From NCBI GenBank assembly GCA_031266495.1, contig JAISAX010000873.1:1-6709 (forward strand): 6,709 bases of DNA, in the 5' to 3' direction. The position numbers and the translations under genes are program-made. This document shows positions 5,718 through 6,709 of the stretch, piece after piece (within the stretch, counting starts at the first letter, position 1; each line of letters opens with the position of its first letter). The notes beneath the pieces were generated by a model. It was given only the letters and a program-made list of their open reading frames with translations, searched no databases and was not told the DNA's origin. The stretch comes from Opitutaceae bacterium (GTDB lineage Bacteria > Verrucomicrobiota > Verrucomicrobiae > Opitutales > Opitutaceae).

Positions 5718-6635
5718 TCATGCCGCTCTTCGGTTCTCCCGGACAGGTCGGCGGTGTCGGTAAAGAATCAATCCGGCCACGGTCAGACCAAGCACGGCGG
5801 CAGCCGCCGCCGGTTCAGGAACGGGCGTGCCGTGGAGGAGTTGATCTTGAAGGAAGGGAAGGGTGACCGCGAGAGAGAGCGGGTTTTGCGGATGCAGGCC
5901 GTCGTAGTAGTTTGGCGTGCTGGCAACCACCGAGGTGGTCGGAGATCCGTTTGCGTCGAACCAGCCTGCGTAAGAATCGCCGAGAAGCGTTTCCTTGGCC
6001 ATGCGGTCGAGCCAGTTTGTGTAGTGATCGACCAGAAGCAGCCCGCGTTCGGCAGCGACATCCCGGTAAACCTGATAGTAGGTGTCGGGATCATGCCTGA
6101 GACTGCGCTGGTAGTAGTTTTGGGTTACGTTGCCGACATTGGTCCACTCAACGTCAAAGACCGGACTCATGGTCTGGAGAATGATTTCGGCGTCCGGATT
6201 GGCAGCGAGGATGCCGTCGATCATCGCGTTGAGGTTGGCTTTGCTTTGGATGGTGCTGATGTTGCGGTCAATGACGGCGTCGTTGACCGAAAACTCGATG
6301 ATCACGGTATCCGGTTTGAGATCGGTTACCCTGGTTTTGAGGTTGGCGACGCCCCAACTGGAATCCCGGCCGAAGTCCGCGTTGTTAATGATGGTGGCTT
6401 TGTCGCCATAGAGTCCGGTGAGCCAATAGCCGATTCCCACGGTCGAGGCAGGCCGCGCCCATGCGCCGCCCGCAGTGAGGCTCGTGCCGTAGAGGACGAC
6501 CGTCTGGCTTTTGCCGGCGTTGAGGTTGGCGATAAGTTGCGAGGCGCGGAGAACCCCGCCGCTTGCACCGATGAAGGCGCAAGCGGCGAGCAGGAGCGAC
6601 GCACAGGGGATGCGGGAAACCCGGAAAAGGTTCAT
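5718..6635 (-). CDS. Exported SGNH/GDSL hydrolase with PEP-CTERM tail
   Basis: This 305-aa secreted hydrolase carries the SGNH catalytic blocks: nucleophile Ser52 in LYGTSLTAGGAW, block II around DSSWGVANL with Gly95, block III IIEFSVNDA with Asn118/Asp119, and block V YDGLHP with Asp245 and His248. Such enzymes are esterases or lipases, often deacetylating polysaccharides; the substrate cannot be read here. Residues 1-33 look like a signal peptide (basic MNLFRVSR, hydrophobic core, LRAS-QL boundary); an LAAC at 16-19 also resembles a lipobox. The C-terminus is a textbook PEP-CTERM signal: VPEP (272-275), hydrophobic helix (276-292), then RHRR, implying processing by an exosortase encoded elsewhere. 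The ATG at 6635 gives the most natural signal peptide; an in-frame ATG at 6671 would add 12 residues. Neither has a Shine-Dalgarno. GC is lower than in neighbouring genes. It faces opgH and probably forms its own transcript. Confidence 0.88.
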   Translation of the reverse strand: MNLFRVSRIPCASLLLAACAFIGASGGVLRASQLIANLNAGKSQTVVLYGTSLTAGGAWARPASTVGIGYWLTGLYGDKATIINNADFGRDSSWGVANLKTRVTDLKPDTVIIEFSVNDAVIDRNISTIQSKANLNAMIDGILAANPDAEIILQTMSPVFDVEWTNVGNVTQNYYQRSLRHDPDTYYQVYRDVAAERGLLLVDHYTNWLDRMAKETLLGDSYAGWFDANGSPTTSVVASTPNYYDGLHPQNPLSLAVTLPFLQDQLLHGTPVPEPAAAAAVLGLTVAGLILYRHRRPVRENRRAA

Positions 6636-6677
6636 GGACGGGACGGATGGACCGGAATGTGAAAATGGCATGTGCGC

Positions 6678-6706
6678 GAAGGGGGGGGGAGGGGGAGGGG
6701 AAAGGA
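6678..6706. repeat. 29-nt purine tract with long G runs upstream of the SGNH gene
   Basis: The plus strand is uninterrupted purine, with runs of 9, 5 and 4 G separated by single A residues, so four G-runs could form a quadruplex with one-base loops. It lies 43 nt upstream of the chosen start of the minus-strand SGNH gene, where the mRNA-like strand is C/T-rich. A role in expression is possible but not shown. Confidence 0.6.
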
Positions 6707-6709
6707 CAA

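Noticed and set aside
3205..5721. Long minus-strand open frame antisense to opgH
   Set aside because: It is an 838-codon open frame, but its product is low-complexity Gly/Glu/Ala/Val with no domain, while the opposite strand encodes a clear OpgH. GC-rich genes routinely leave such antisense frames open.
4446..6662. Plus-strand open frame running from inside opgH through the SGNH gene
   Set aside because: The first part is an Arg/Pro-rich out-of-frame reading of opgH and the last part is antisense to the SGNH blocks; no family is recognisable.

Overview
This is a GC-rich chromosomal window with five protein-coding genes: three in a row on the minus strand (positions 101-3208), a divergent plus-strand gene (3379-5640), and a convergent minus-strand gene (5718-6635). 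The combination of high GC content, an OpgH-type glucosyltransferase, a secreted SGNH hydrolase ending in a PEP-CTERM tail, and repeat-rich spacers fits a Gram-negative environmental bacterium. An Opitutaceae-like verrucomicrobium is my best guess. That is an inference from gene content and sequence style; there is no phylogenetic marker in the window.

Layout. 1-100: a perfect 28-bp inverted repeat lies just after the stop of the methyltransferase. 101-1360 (-): a Dcm/M.EcoRII-type cytosine-5 DNA methyltransferase with an N-terminal helix-turn-helix. 1357-2502 (-): histidinol-phosphate aminotransferase hisC, whose stop overlaps the methyltransferase start in the tetranucleotide GTGA. 2503-2611: a spacer built almost entirely from short direct and inverted repeats. 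2612-3208 (-): a HAD-superfamily sugar-phosphate phosphatase of the beta-phosphoglucomutase/YqaB type. 3209-3378: a divergent control region with two short tandem repeats. 3379-5640 (+): opgH (mdoH), the membrane glucosyltransferase for osmoregulated periplasmic glucan, with an 11-C homopolymer near its 5' end. 5641-5717: a short convergent spacer with no clear terminator. 5718-6635 (-): an exported SGNH/GDSL hydrolase with a PEP-CTERM sorting tail and visibly lower GC than its neighbours. 6636-6709: its upstream region, including a long purine tract.

How the genes relate. HAD phosphatase, hisC and dcm could form one minus-strand transcript, although the repeat block before hisC may interrupt it. 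The hisC-dcm junction looks translationally coupled: the methyltransferase has a GTG start, no Shine-Dalgarno sequence and a 4-nt overlap. No restriction enzyme or Vsr partner is visible for the methyltransferase. OpgH has no OpgG beside it in the window. Nothing here is clearly a new multi-gene system. The points most worth a second look are the hisC-dcm coupling, the homopolymer tract in opgH and the repeat blocks.
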